From NCBI GenBank assembly GCA_041917755.1, contig JAYRWY010000016.1, positions 62,001 through 126,000 of the forward strand: DNA of 64,000 nt. Direction: 5' to 3'. Of this stretch, positions 34,921 to 42,536 are shown in pieces. Each line of letters opens with the position of its first letter. Position 1 is the stretch's first letter. Source of the DNA: RGZA01 sp041917755 (GTDB lineage Bacteria; Pseudomonadota; Alphaproteobacteria; UBA9219; RGZA01). Under the pieces are notes generated by a model. That model was not told where the DNA came from, searched no databases, and saw only the letters and a list, made by a program, of their open reading frames with translations. Made by a program: the position numbers and the translations under genes.

Positions 34921-35229
34921 ATGAGCCAACTCGTTGATGAAGTTCTGGATATTGTAGCCCAAAAGGCGATGATTGACCGCGCCAAGCTATCCCCGGAAGC
35001 AAAACTGTCCGACCTGCAAATCAGCTCCCTCGATGTGGTTGAAATTGTATTCGCTCTGGAAGACAAATTCCAAATTCAAATCCCGTTCAATGCAAACTCG
35101 ACCAACATGGAATTTGAAACCGTGGGTCAGGTTGTGACCATCGTTGAAAAACTGATTATCGCGAAGAAGGAAGGCCGCATCGTTACCGAAGCTGAGCTGT
35201 TTCCTGCTAAAGATAAGCCAGCCGCCTAA
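34921..35229 (+). CDS. Acyl carrier protein, long variant
   Basis: A 102-residue acyl carrier protein. The phosphopantetheine attachment Ser is in LQISSLDVVEIVFALEDKF (about residue 36). It is longer than the housekeeping ACP (about 78 residues), with a basic C-terminal extension, and resembles AcpXL-type carriers used for very long chains on lipid A. It lies 59 bases after lpxD and 25 before a ketoacyl synthase, so a specialised acyl chain for the envelope is a reasonable inference. Confidence 0.85.
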   Translation: MSQLVDEVLDIVAQKAMIDRAKLSPEAKLSDLQISSLDVVEIVFALEDKFQIQIPFNANSTNMEFETVGQVVTIVEKLIIAKKEGRIVTEAELFPAKDKPAA

Positions 35230-35254
35230 TCTCTCTTTTTAGAAAATAATTTCC

Positions 35255-36487
35255 ATGAAGCGCGTTGCTATTACTGGCCTCGGTGTTGTGTCTGCAATCG
35301 GTGCCAACGTGGCAGACTTTTGGCATGCGCTCAAACATGGTGAAACCGGCATCAAAGTCATCAGCAATATTCTAACCGAAGGCCTCGGCAATAAAATGGC
35401 CGCTGAGGTAAAGGGTTTTGACCCCGCCGCACATTTCGATCCTAAAAAACTTCCTATGTATGACCGTTTCTCGCAATTTGCGATGGTCGCTGGCCGTCAG
35501 GCGGTTGCCGATAGCGGCCTGAAGTTTGAAGGCGAGTTTGCAGAAGCCACCGCATGCATTATGGGCACGGGCGTTGGCGGTCAAAACACGCTCGAAGAAT
35601 CCTATACCAAACTCATCAACTTAGGCGGCGCATTGGGCGCGCAATCTGGCGCGAATGTGCGGGTGCATCCCTTCACCGTTCCGCGTCTTATGGCGAATGC
35701 GGGCGGCTGTCAGGTCAGCATGGAACATAATATTCTTGGCCCCGGCTACACCATCGCCAGCGCATGCGCCTCGGCAACCCACGCCATCGGTACCGCATTT
35801 CATATGGTACGCAGCGGCATGATGACTGCGGCTGTTACCGGCGGCTCCGAAGCATGCCTTACCTTCGGTACGCTCAAAGGTTGGGAAGCTCTGCGTGTCG
35901 TTGCTCCCGATACTTGCCGTCCCTTCTCCCTTGGCCGTCAAGGCATGGTACTTGGTGAAGGCGCAGGTTGTTTGGTTCTGGAAGAATGGGAACACGCAAA
36001 GGCACGCGGCGCGACTATTTACGCTGAGCTTGCAGGCTTTGGTATGAGCAGCGATGCAAAGGATATCACCACGCCAGATGCAGGTGGCATGGCGCGCGCT
36101 ATGAAGGGCGCACTGCGTGATGCATCGCTTAACACCACTGACATTCACTACATTAACGCCCACGGCACAGGCACGCGCAGCAATGACGCAACTGAAACCA
36201 AGGCCATAAAAATGGCCTTTGGCGAAGGCAACGTACCGCCACTCTCATCCAGCAAGTCCATGTTTGGTCACGCGCTTGGCGCGGCTGGCGCACTCGAAAT
36301 GGTGGCAACCATCTTGGCGGTTAAAAACCAGATCGCTCCGCCTACCATCAACTTTGTTGAAAAAGATCCTGAATGCGATGTGGATGTTATTCCTAACACC
36401 GCCCGCGAAATGCCCATCAACGCCGCCATCAGCAACTCCTTTGCATTCGGCGGTTTGAATGCGGTATTGGCTGTTAAACGCGCGTAA
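35255..36487 (+). CDS. Beta-ketoacyl-ACP synthase II type
   Basis: Condensing enzyme of 410 residues. The Cys-His-His triad is present in ASACASATHAIGT, NAHGTGTRSND and SKSMFGHALGAAGALE (with its Lys). GTGVGGQNTLEESY and NSFAFGGLNAVL are family signatures. FabF-like. Because it follows a dedicated ACP and lpxD, it may elongate the acyl chain carried by that ACP rather than serve bulk synthesis; whether another fabF exists elsewhere cannot be seen here. Confidence 0.92.
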   Translation: MKRVAITGLGVVSAIGANVADFWHALKHGETGIKVISNILTEGLGNKMAAEVKGFDPAAHFDPKKLPMYDRFSQFAMVAGRQAVADSGLKFEGEFAEATACIMGTGVGGQNTLEESYTKLINLGGALGAQSGANVRVHPFTVPRLMANAGGCQVSMEHNILGPGYTIASACASATHAIGTAFHMVRSGMMTAAVTGGSEACLTFGTLKGWEALRVVAPDTCRPFSLGRQGMVLGEGAGCLVLEEWEHAKARGATIYAELAGFGMSSDAKDITTPDAGGMARAMKGALRDASLNTTDIHYINAHGTGTRSNDATETKAIKMAFGEGNVPPLSSSKSMFGHALGAAGALEMVATILAVKNQIAPPTINFVEKDPECDVDVIPNTAREMPINAAISNSFAFGGLNAVLAVKRA

Positions 36488-36494
36488 TATTCAA

Positions 36495-36511
36495 TTGTTC
36501 AATTTGAACAA
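36495..36511. repeat. Perfect palindrome after the ketoacyl synthase
   Basis: TTGTTCAA-T-TTGAACAA, seven bases after the stop codon. There is no T tract, so termination is doubtful. A second inverted repeat, TGCAAAAA (36544-36551) with TTTTTGCA (36563-36570), follows. Confidence 0.5.
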
Positions 36512-36622
36512 CGCATAAAATTGCTGATTATAAAATTTCAATTTGCAAAAAACGAAAACGCATTTTTGCAGATAAAAAATCGTCAAACAAATTTTTGCTA
36601 AACCACTCTTTTCAACTAATCG

Positions 36623-36644
36623 AAGTGTTTCACGTGAAACACTT
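36623..36644. other. parS centromere-like site (ParB binding)
   Basis: The 16-mer TGTTTCACGTGAAACA at 36626-36641 is identical to the classical chromosomal parS consensus, and the palindrome extends three more bases on each side. A half site, TGTTTCACG, lies at 36657-36665. It stands in a 192-base AT-rich gap between two genes. parS sites are bound by ParB and cluster near the replication origin, so this part of the chromosome is probably origin-proximal. Confidence 0.88.
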
Positions 36645-36679
36645 GGACTAAGCCTTTGTTTCACGGCAGTTTTATAAAA

Positions 36680-37567
36680 CTAACCGTTTTGTCCAGCATT
36701 CGCGCGGCGCGGTTGCTGTAAAATCAGACCAATATTCGCGGCAATCACAATCGCACCGCCCACATAAATCCACACACTCGGCACATCACCAAACACGATA
36801 TATCCTGCAACCGCGCCATACACCAGTTGCAAAAATTGCGGCGGGCTGGAATATGCGGTTGGCGCAAGTTTATACGCAGTCGACAATAATATCTGCGCAA
36901 AACAACAAAATACCCCGCCCAGTAACATCCACATCAAACCCGTTAGTTCAATCGCCTGCGGTGCCATCCATGCGGGGATAACCGCGCCAATCGCCAAGGC
37001 CGCGGTCGTCGTAATGCTGGTCATTTCGGTGGATTCCGTTTGCATCATCTTGCGCAGCAATACCAGCGAACATGACAACACAAAGGTTCCGGCAAACAGC
37101 ACCAGCATCCAGATGTTAAATCCTTGATCCGGACGCAGCGCAATTAATACGCCAATAAAATTCACCAACAGAATTAGCCATACATAGGGCTTGATGGTTT
37201 CTTTCAACGTCAGCGCGGAAATCAAAATCACAATCACTGGCATCGTAAAAATCAACACGTAAAATTCAGCCAGTGATACATGCGGCAATGCCAGATACGC
37301 GCAGCTCTGCCCGATAATTTGCGTTATCCCGCGCGCGATATGCAACTTGGGTTTGTGGATTTGAAAAACCGCTTTGCTATCTGCCTTATATCGCACCAAC
37401 ACATAGCCAACCATGATGATACAGCCAGCCGCATAGCTCACCGCCATGATTTGAAATACCGAACTCGACTGCGTCAGATATTTGGCCAGCGTATCGAATA
37501 ATGTAAAAAACAAAAACGCAACCGCCGATGTGAGCGCGCCAAGTATCGCCGATGAATGCTGCTTCAT
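36680..37567 (-). CDS. EamA-family (drug/metabolite) transporter
   Basis: A 295-residue protein with ten hydrophobic helices in two EamA halves; typical pieces are FFTLFDTLAKYLTQ near the start, ALTLKETIKPYVWLILLVNFIGVLIALRP in the middle, and SSPPQFLQLVYGAVAGYIVFGDVP in the second half. The substrate is unknown. Its start overlaps the stop of the upstream EamA gene by four bases (ATGA), so they are co-translated; the two are paralogues and may act as a pair or heterodimer. Confidence 0.88.
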   Translation of the reverse strand: MKQHSSAILGALTSAVAFLFFTLFDTLAKYLTQSSSVFQIMAVSYAAGCIIMVGYVLVRYKADSKAVFQIHKPKLHIARGITQIIGQSCAYLALPHVSLAEFYVLIFTMPVIVILISALTLKETIKPYVWLILLVNFIGVLIALRPDQGFNIWMLVLFAGTFVLSCSLVLLRKMMQTESTEMTSITTTAALAIGAVIPAWMAPQAIELTGLMWMLLGGVFCCFAQILLSTAYKLAPTAYSSPPQFLQLVYGAVAGYIVFGDVPSVWIYVGGAIVIAANIGLILQQPRRANAGQNG

Positions 37568-38490
37568 GGAGTTGGAACCTTTGTCTGCTGGCGAGACTGC
37601 AGATAAATGATCAAGGCATTACTCATAATAATGCAAGCGGCGCCCATAATCACTGCGGGTTCCGGGAGCTTATGGTTCAGCACCGCATGGGCAATGCTCC
37701 CCCAGAAAAATTGCAGGAACTGACACGGCGCAATCAGATAAATCGGCGCCATTTTATAACCATGCGCGTTGCAGAAAAACGCTGCCGTTGTGAACACACC
37801 GGTTGCCAAAACCTGCAACAAATGCTCTTGGGCAATGGGCTTAAATTGCAATGCCACAGGAAATGAAAAGAACACCACCAGCAATACAATGGGATAAAAG
37901 ATTAGCGATAACGCTGTATCTTTACGGCCTAAAAACCGCCCCATCAATGCTGTGCATCCGAAAAGACATGCTGCAATCAGTACGTAAATACTATGTGTAT
38001 TAAATCCCTCTGTTCCGGGGCGCAGCGCAATGATCAGCCCAACAAACCCGGTAAGCAACGCAGCCATTTTGGCAAAGCCAATCGGTTCTTTTAAAAACAG
38101 GCCCGACAAACTTACCGCCAATAATGGCCCGATAAAAATGATGGTGTAAAAATTGGGCAGTGGCACATCTTTAATCGCCACAAATACCAATACCGTACCA
38201 ATCGCCAATAATGATCCGCGCACGATATGGGTCTTTAAATGTCCAGTGTACAATACAACTTTTAAACCGTTCCATCCTTTGCGAAAAAACAGGACCGCCA
38301 CCAAGACCACCAGTACCATCACGCAATTCATCCATGTGAGCTGCAAGGACGGGTAAAGATGGGTGTTAACCGACATCAATACGTCTTGGCAGCTGAAAAA
38401 GAAGAAGCCAAAAAACGCGCATAACATCCCCCGTAGCGCAAGCTTGTGGCTGGTTGCCGCATGGCTGTGGTTGGGGGTGGGTACGGTCAT
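37564..38490 (-). CDS. EamA-family transporter, paralogue of the next gene
   Basis: A 308-residue integral membrane protein with ten helices. GLFLKEPIGFAKMAALLTGFVGLIIALRPG and APCQFLQFFWGSIAHAVLNHKLPE correspond to the same places in the downstream paralogue. A 20-residue hydrophilic N-terminus with HSHAATSHK precedes the first helix. First gene of a two-gene unit transcribed away from the DUF2125 gene. The substrate is unknown. Confidence 0.88.
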   Translation of the reverse strand: MTVPTPNHSHAATSHKLALRGMLCAFFGFFFFSCQDVLMSVNTHLYPSLQLTWMNCVMVLVVLVAVLFFRKGWNGLKVVLYTGHLKTHIVRGSLLAIGTVLVFVAIKDVPLPNFYTIIFIGPLLAVSLSGLFLKEPIGFAKMAALLTGFVGLIIALRPGTEGFNTHSIYVLIAACLFGCTALMGRFLGRKDTALSLIFYPIVLLVVFFSFPVALQFKPIAQEHLLQVLATGVFTTAAFFCNAHGYKMAPIYLIAPCQFLQFFWGSIAHAVLNHKLPEPAVIMGAACIIMSNALIIYLQSRQQTKVPTP

Positions 38491-38603
38491 AACTGCGCGT
38501 CCAAAGGGTTAAATGAGGGTTTTCTTTTTGTTTTGATTTTCGCTAGTATCGGGGTCGAAGAATAACCCCACAACACATTTTATTGTTACCCGTTTTTAGA
38601 ATC

Positions 38604-39506
38604 ATGAATCGCCGCGCGGCACTTACACTTGGCATCTCGGTTGCCCTTTTAGTCATCTACATCTTCTACTGGTTTGACGTGAAGGGGGATGTAGTTGCGC
38701 GTTATGAAGCCTGGCAAAAAGAACAAATTGCCCAAGGCGCATCCATCAACTGCGATATGAACACCGGCGGTTTCCCGTTTGCCGTGACCATGCGTTGCAA
38801 TGATTTCAAATATGAGCGCCCGGATGTGTTCCGTATTTCTGTGCCCGATTTGAAACTGGCAGTTAACCCCCTCACCCCGTTTCGCATCACGGCTACATCC
38901 GATAACACAAGCAAATTCTTTTTTTATAAGGCGAATTATACCTTTACTACCAAAGGTCTGATGCTGAGCGTTGCGCGCCCATTATTCAAACCCCACTCAA
39001 AGAATGATAATGGTCTGTTTGTGCAGGCGCATTTAACGTCACTGGGTCTTGATGAAAACCACAAGGTTGCCCTTGGCAATCTGGTGCAAGAATTGAGCTT
39101 TAAAGCGAAATTAAAGGGCATTGCCCCGCAATTGGATAACAAAAAATCCATTGAAGAATGGCGCGACAGCGAAGGCAGCATTGAATTTGACCGCGTGCTG
39201 TTGAACTGGGGTTCACTCACCATCAATGCCAAGGGAAATTTGACGCTGGATAAGAATGACCAGCCTAACGCCACCTTGAACAGCAGCATCAGCGGTTATG
39301 AACAAGCGATTGATGTACTGCGCGAACAAAACCAGGTTCAGCCAATTGTTGCGAGCGTGATTAAAGCTGCACTTAAATTATTGGAAGACCCCAAAACACC
39401 TGCGGGTGAAGCAAAAACCATCCGCGTGCCCATTACGATTAAAGACAGCAAGTTGTCGATTGCGGGCGTGGATATTACCAGCTGGGATCCATACCCCGTA
39501 CCGTAA
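38604..39506 (+). CDS. DUF2125 domain protein, periplasmic and membrane-anchored
   Basis: A 300-residue alphaproteobacterial protein of unknown function. One N-terminal membrane anchor (LTLGISVALLVIYIFYWFDV) is followed by a periplasmic domain with the DUF2125 features GGFPFAVTMRCNDFKYERP and LAVNPLTPFRI. I chose ATG 38604; the frame is open from a TTG 21 bases earlier. Its stop codon abuts the convergent ABC transporter gene with no spacer. Confidence 0.83.
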   Translation: MNRRAALTLGISVALLVIYIFYWFDVKGDVVARYEAWQKEQIAQGASINCDMNTGGFPFAVTMRCNDFKYERPDVFRISVPDLKLAVNPLTPFRITATSDNTSKFFFYKANYTFTTKGLMLSVARPLFKPHSKNDNGLFVQAHLTSLGLDENHKVALGNLVQELSFKAKLKGIAPQLDNKKSIEEWRDSEGSIEFDRVLLNWGSLTINAKGNLTLDKNDQPNATLNSSISGYEQAIDVLREQNQVQPIVASVIKAALKLLEDPKTPAGEAKTIRVPITIKDSKLSIAGVDITSWDPYPVP

Positions 39507-40196
39507 TTATTCTACCAATTTTCCATCAACCAGTTTGATATTGCGCGATGCCAGCGATGCAAAATGCGGGTCATGGGTAACAACAATCACCGTGTGTCCG
39601 GCCTTACTTAAATTTTGCAAAATATCAAAGACCGCTTGGCCGTTTTTACTATCCAATGAACCGGTGGGTTCATCCGCCATCAGGATGCGCGGATTATTGG
39701 CAAGCGCACGGGCAATGGCCACGCGTTGACGCTGCCCGCCAGAGAGTTGTGAGGGGTATTTATATTCCTGCCCTTTCATATCGAGCATGGCCAGCGTTTC
39801 TTTGGCACTGGCAATCAATTGCTCGTCACTGGCCTTTTGTAATTTGCGCATCGGCACCAATACATTTTCAAGAATGGTAAGTTCAGGCAGCAAAAAATGA
39901 AATTGGAACACAAACCCAAAATGGGATAACCGCATTTTGGCGCGGTCATCCTCCCCCAGATGTGCAGTTGGAATATTATCCACCAATACATCGCCCGACG
40001 TTGGCACATCAAGCAAGCCAAGCAGATAAAGCAACGATGATTTGCCCGAACCCGATGGACCAGTGATGGCGACAAATTCACCTTTATTCACTTCGATTGA
40101 AATATCATCGACCAAGGTAGTGCTGATTTCGCCTTCGGTGATTACGCGGCCAAGATGGGTAGTTTGCAATACGGTTGGGTTGGCGGGATTACTCAT
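39507..40196 (-). CDS. ABC transporter ATPase, LolD/MacB type
   Basis: A 229-residue ATP-binding subunit. Walker A GPSGSGKSSLL, Q-loop FVFQFHFLLPELTILENV, signature LSGGQRQRVAIARAL, Walker B ILMADEPTGSLD and switch His in VVTHD are all intact. The ATG at 40196 overlaps the permease stop (ATGA), which fixes the start. Together with the next two genes it makes a tripartite-type exporter, in which adaptor, permease and ATPase are separate proteins. Confidence 0.93.
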   Translation of the reverse strand: MSNPANPTVLQTTHLGRVITEGEISTTLVDDISIEVNKGEFVAITGPSGSGKSSLLYLLGLLDVPTSGDVLVDNIPTAHLGEDDRAKMRLSHFGFVFQFHFLLPELTILENVLVPMRKLQKASDEQLIASAKETLAMLDMKGQEYKYPSQLSGGQRQRVAIARALANNPRILMADEPTGSLDSKNGQAVFDILQNLSKAGHTVIVVTHDPHFASLASRNIKLVDGKLVE

Positions 40197-41434
40197 GTCG
40201 CCCCGCGAATGATATTGAGGGGATTGGTTTGTGCCGCTTTGCGGGATGGCAGCCACGCCGCTATCACCGCAATGGATAAGGAAATAGTGGATGCCAAGCC
40301 AAAACGCCATGCTTCCATTGTGACACGAAGCGTTTGCCCAGGCTCGGTTGCGCCCGGCGCAGGTATCATGTGTAAGCCCTGCCCCATAAGATAGCCCATA
40401 CCGCAGCCAACCACCGAGCCAATCACGCCGACCACCAGCCCTTGAATCAGGAATATACGCACCACATCCGATTGCGATAAGCCAATGGAACGCATGATGG
40501 CGATATCACGTGCCTTTTCCATCACGATGGTGGAGATGATGTTATAAATACCAAAGCCAGCCACCATCATAATCGCCGTGACGGTCGCGTAGATGATGGC
40601 ATTTTGTAAAACGAACACCGATAAGATACGGCTATTGGTTTCTTCCCATGGCGCGGCTTTATACCCAAAGCGTGCTTCGAGTTGTTCGGCCATGGGGATG
40701 GATTGTTTAATATCATCCAGCTTTACACGGATTTCGTTGATGATGCGGGCGCGCCCCTGCATGGATTGCTGCTTGGTGATATTGACATAAACCTGACTGA
40801 CATCGAGCTGTTCAAGGCCGGTTTTGAATATACCCACCACACGCAATGTAGCGCGGCCACCACGCGCGGCTACCGATAAGGTATCGCCTAGCTCAGCTTC
40901 CATTTTTTCGGCAAGCTTTACGCCCAAGATAACACCATCAGGGACTGCGCCAAGGCTACCGATGCTGCCCACCACCATGTCTTTGGCAAGGTTTGAGGCA
41001 GCGACTTCTTTAATCGGATCAATACCCAGCGCATAAACCGCATAATCACGACCGGCGCGGCGCAGCAGAATTTGCCCGCGCAAGGTTGGCGCGTAATGTA
41101 CGCCCGGTATGGCATTCAGACTTTGCATGATTTGCGGTGCATTGGACAGACCCCGCACAGGGTCGCGTGCCACCTTATGGTTGATTTGCAATACTGCGTT
41201 TTTTTCAATTTGCTCTAAGGGCTGTGATGGCGATTGCCGATATTCATCAGTAATAATGATATGCGGGTTGGATTCAATAATCTCAGAGCGATAATAATCC
41301 TGAAAGCCATTCATCATTCCGGAAATGGATATGAAGAAGCCAACGCCGATTGCCACACCAAACACGGAGACAAGCATTTGCCGCCTGCGAAACCGCAAAT
41401 GAGACAACGCAATTTGCAGGGAGAGAGGAAGCAT
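40193..41434 (-). CDS. FtsX/MacB-like ABC transporter permease
   Basis: A 413-residue permease with one N-terminal helix (near 20-40), a large periplasmic domain (about 45-275) and three C-terminal helices (about 285-400). SVFGVAIGVGFFISISGMMNG and EKARDIAIMRSIGLSQSDVVRIFLIQG are typical of the MacB/LolE class. TAATG overlap with the adaptor gene upstream and ATGA overlap with the ATPase downstream show an operon. Such systems extract lipoproteins or export small molecules; the substrate is not predictable. Confidence 0.9.
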   Translation of the reverse strand: MLPLSLQIALSHLRFRRRQMLVSVFGVAIGVGFFISISGMMNGFQDYYRSEIIESNPHIIITDEYRQSPSQPLEQIEKNAVLQINHKVARDPVRGLSNAPQIMQSLNAIPGVHYAPTLRGQILLRRAGRDYAVYALGIDPIKEVAASNLAKDMVVGSIGSLGAVPDGVILGVKLAEKMEAELGDTLSVAARGGRATLRVVGIFKTGLEQLDVSQVYVNITKQQSMQGRARIINEIRVKLDDIKQSIPMAEQLEARFGYKAAPWEETNSRILSVFVLQNAIIYATVTAIMMVAGFGIYNIISTIVMEKARDIAIMRSIGLSQSDVVRIFLIQGLVVGVIGSVVGCGMGYLMGQGLHMIPAPGATEPGQTLRVTMEAWRFGLASTISLSIAVIAAWLPSRKAAQTNPLNIIRGAT

Positions 41435-42516
41435 TAGGGTGTGGGTGGATCAAAGACGTTTAGTTTTTTCTGCTCTGCGGCAGCTTCGGTGGTCATGACG
41501 CGTTTGCCGTCTTTCCATTTTTTATCAGGGCGAATGGCAATCTGGTCATTTTCATCAATGCCTTTTCTAATCTCGGCCTTATCAGGAGAAACCGCACCGA
41601 CATCCACTGGTTGGCGGGCTAATTTGCCATCACGTACTACCCATAAATAGGCATTGCCCAATTCACCGCCTTGAGGTTTTTCACGCACCACCGCACCGGC
41701 TGGAACCAATATTGCATCATCGCGTTCTTCCAGCACAATATTCACATCCACGGTCATGCCCGCCATCAATTTGGTATTATCGGGCAAATAGGAATCCACG
41801 CGGTAGGTGCGCGTAGCACTGTCACCGACAGGGCGAATGACATCCACCTTGCTTTCAAAAACATCGCCAATAAATGCTTCACTTTTTGCAGCAATGCGGG
41901 TGCCGTGCTTTACACGCGGAATATCCCGTTCATCCACATCAGATACGATGCGGAGTTTTTTTGTGGAGGAGATGTTAAATAATGCCGTATTGGCGGGAAC
42001 ACTTTGCCCAGGGTCAACATCACGCTTGATAATCGTGCCATCGATAGGAGCAAGGATAGCCATATCACGCAAATCTTTATCGATGCTATCTGCGGCGGCT
42101 TTGGCTTGCTGCAGTTCTGTATCCGCTTTTTGTAAGGCTTGCTGGGTGGCAAAGCCGCGTTTTAACAAAGTGGCCTGACGTTGCTGTTCTTGCTGTGCCA
42201 TAAATAGCCGAGCATCGGCATCTTTTTTACGTTGCAGGCCTTTTTCATCATCCATCATCGCTAAAGCCTGACCTTGCTTCACCTCATCGCCGACATCAAC
42301 CAATACCGTTACGATACGGCCAGCGGCCTGTGCACCGACACGCGCCACATCGACGGCATCCACAATGCCGGTGGCATAAACCGCTTCGATTGCCTTACCC
42401 CTGCTGGGTTTGATGACTTCAACCGCTTCGGGCAGCTGGCTTTTGATGATAAAAAACGCGAATAAACCTGCGACGACTAACAGTAAACCAACTTGCTTAA
42501 TCGATGGGGCTTTCAT
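41434..42516 (-). CDS. HlyD/MacA-like membrane fusion protein
   Basis: A 360-residue periplasmic adaptor: one N-terminal membrane anchor (VGLLLVVAGLFAFFII), a lipoyl half (GRIVTVLVDVGDEVKQGQALAMMDD), a coiled-coil hairpin rich in Gln/Lys/Ala (about 85-140), then the second lipoyl half (MAILAPIDGTIIKRDVDPGQSV) and beta-barrel domains. It lies 20 bases after the alaS stop and may be partly cotranscribed with it. No outer-membrane TolC-like gene is adjacent. Confidence 0.92.
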   Translation of the reverse strand: MKAPSIKQVGLLLVVAGLFAFFIIKSQLPEAVEVIKPSRGKAIEAVYATGIVDAVDVARVGAQAAGRIVTVLVDVGDEVKQGQALAMMDDEKGLQRKKDADARLFMAQQEQQRQATLLKRGFATQQALQKADTELQQAKAAADSIDKDLRDMAILAPIDGTIIKRDVDPGQSVPANTALFNISSTKKLRIVSDVDERDIPRVKHGTRIAAKSEAFIGDVFESKVDVIRPVGDSATRTYRVDSYLPDNTKLMAGMTVDVNIVLEERDDAILVPAGAVVREKPQGGELGNAYLWVVRDGKLARQPVDVGAVSPDKAEIRKGIDENDQIAIRPDKKWKDGKRVMTTEAAAEQKKLNVFDPPTP

Positions 42517-42536
42517 GATCTCACTATCTGTATTGG

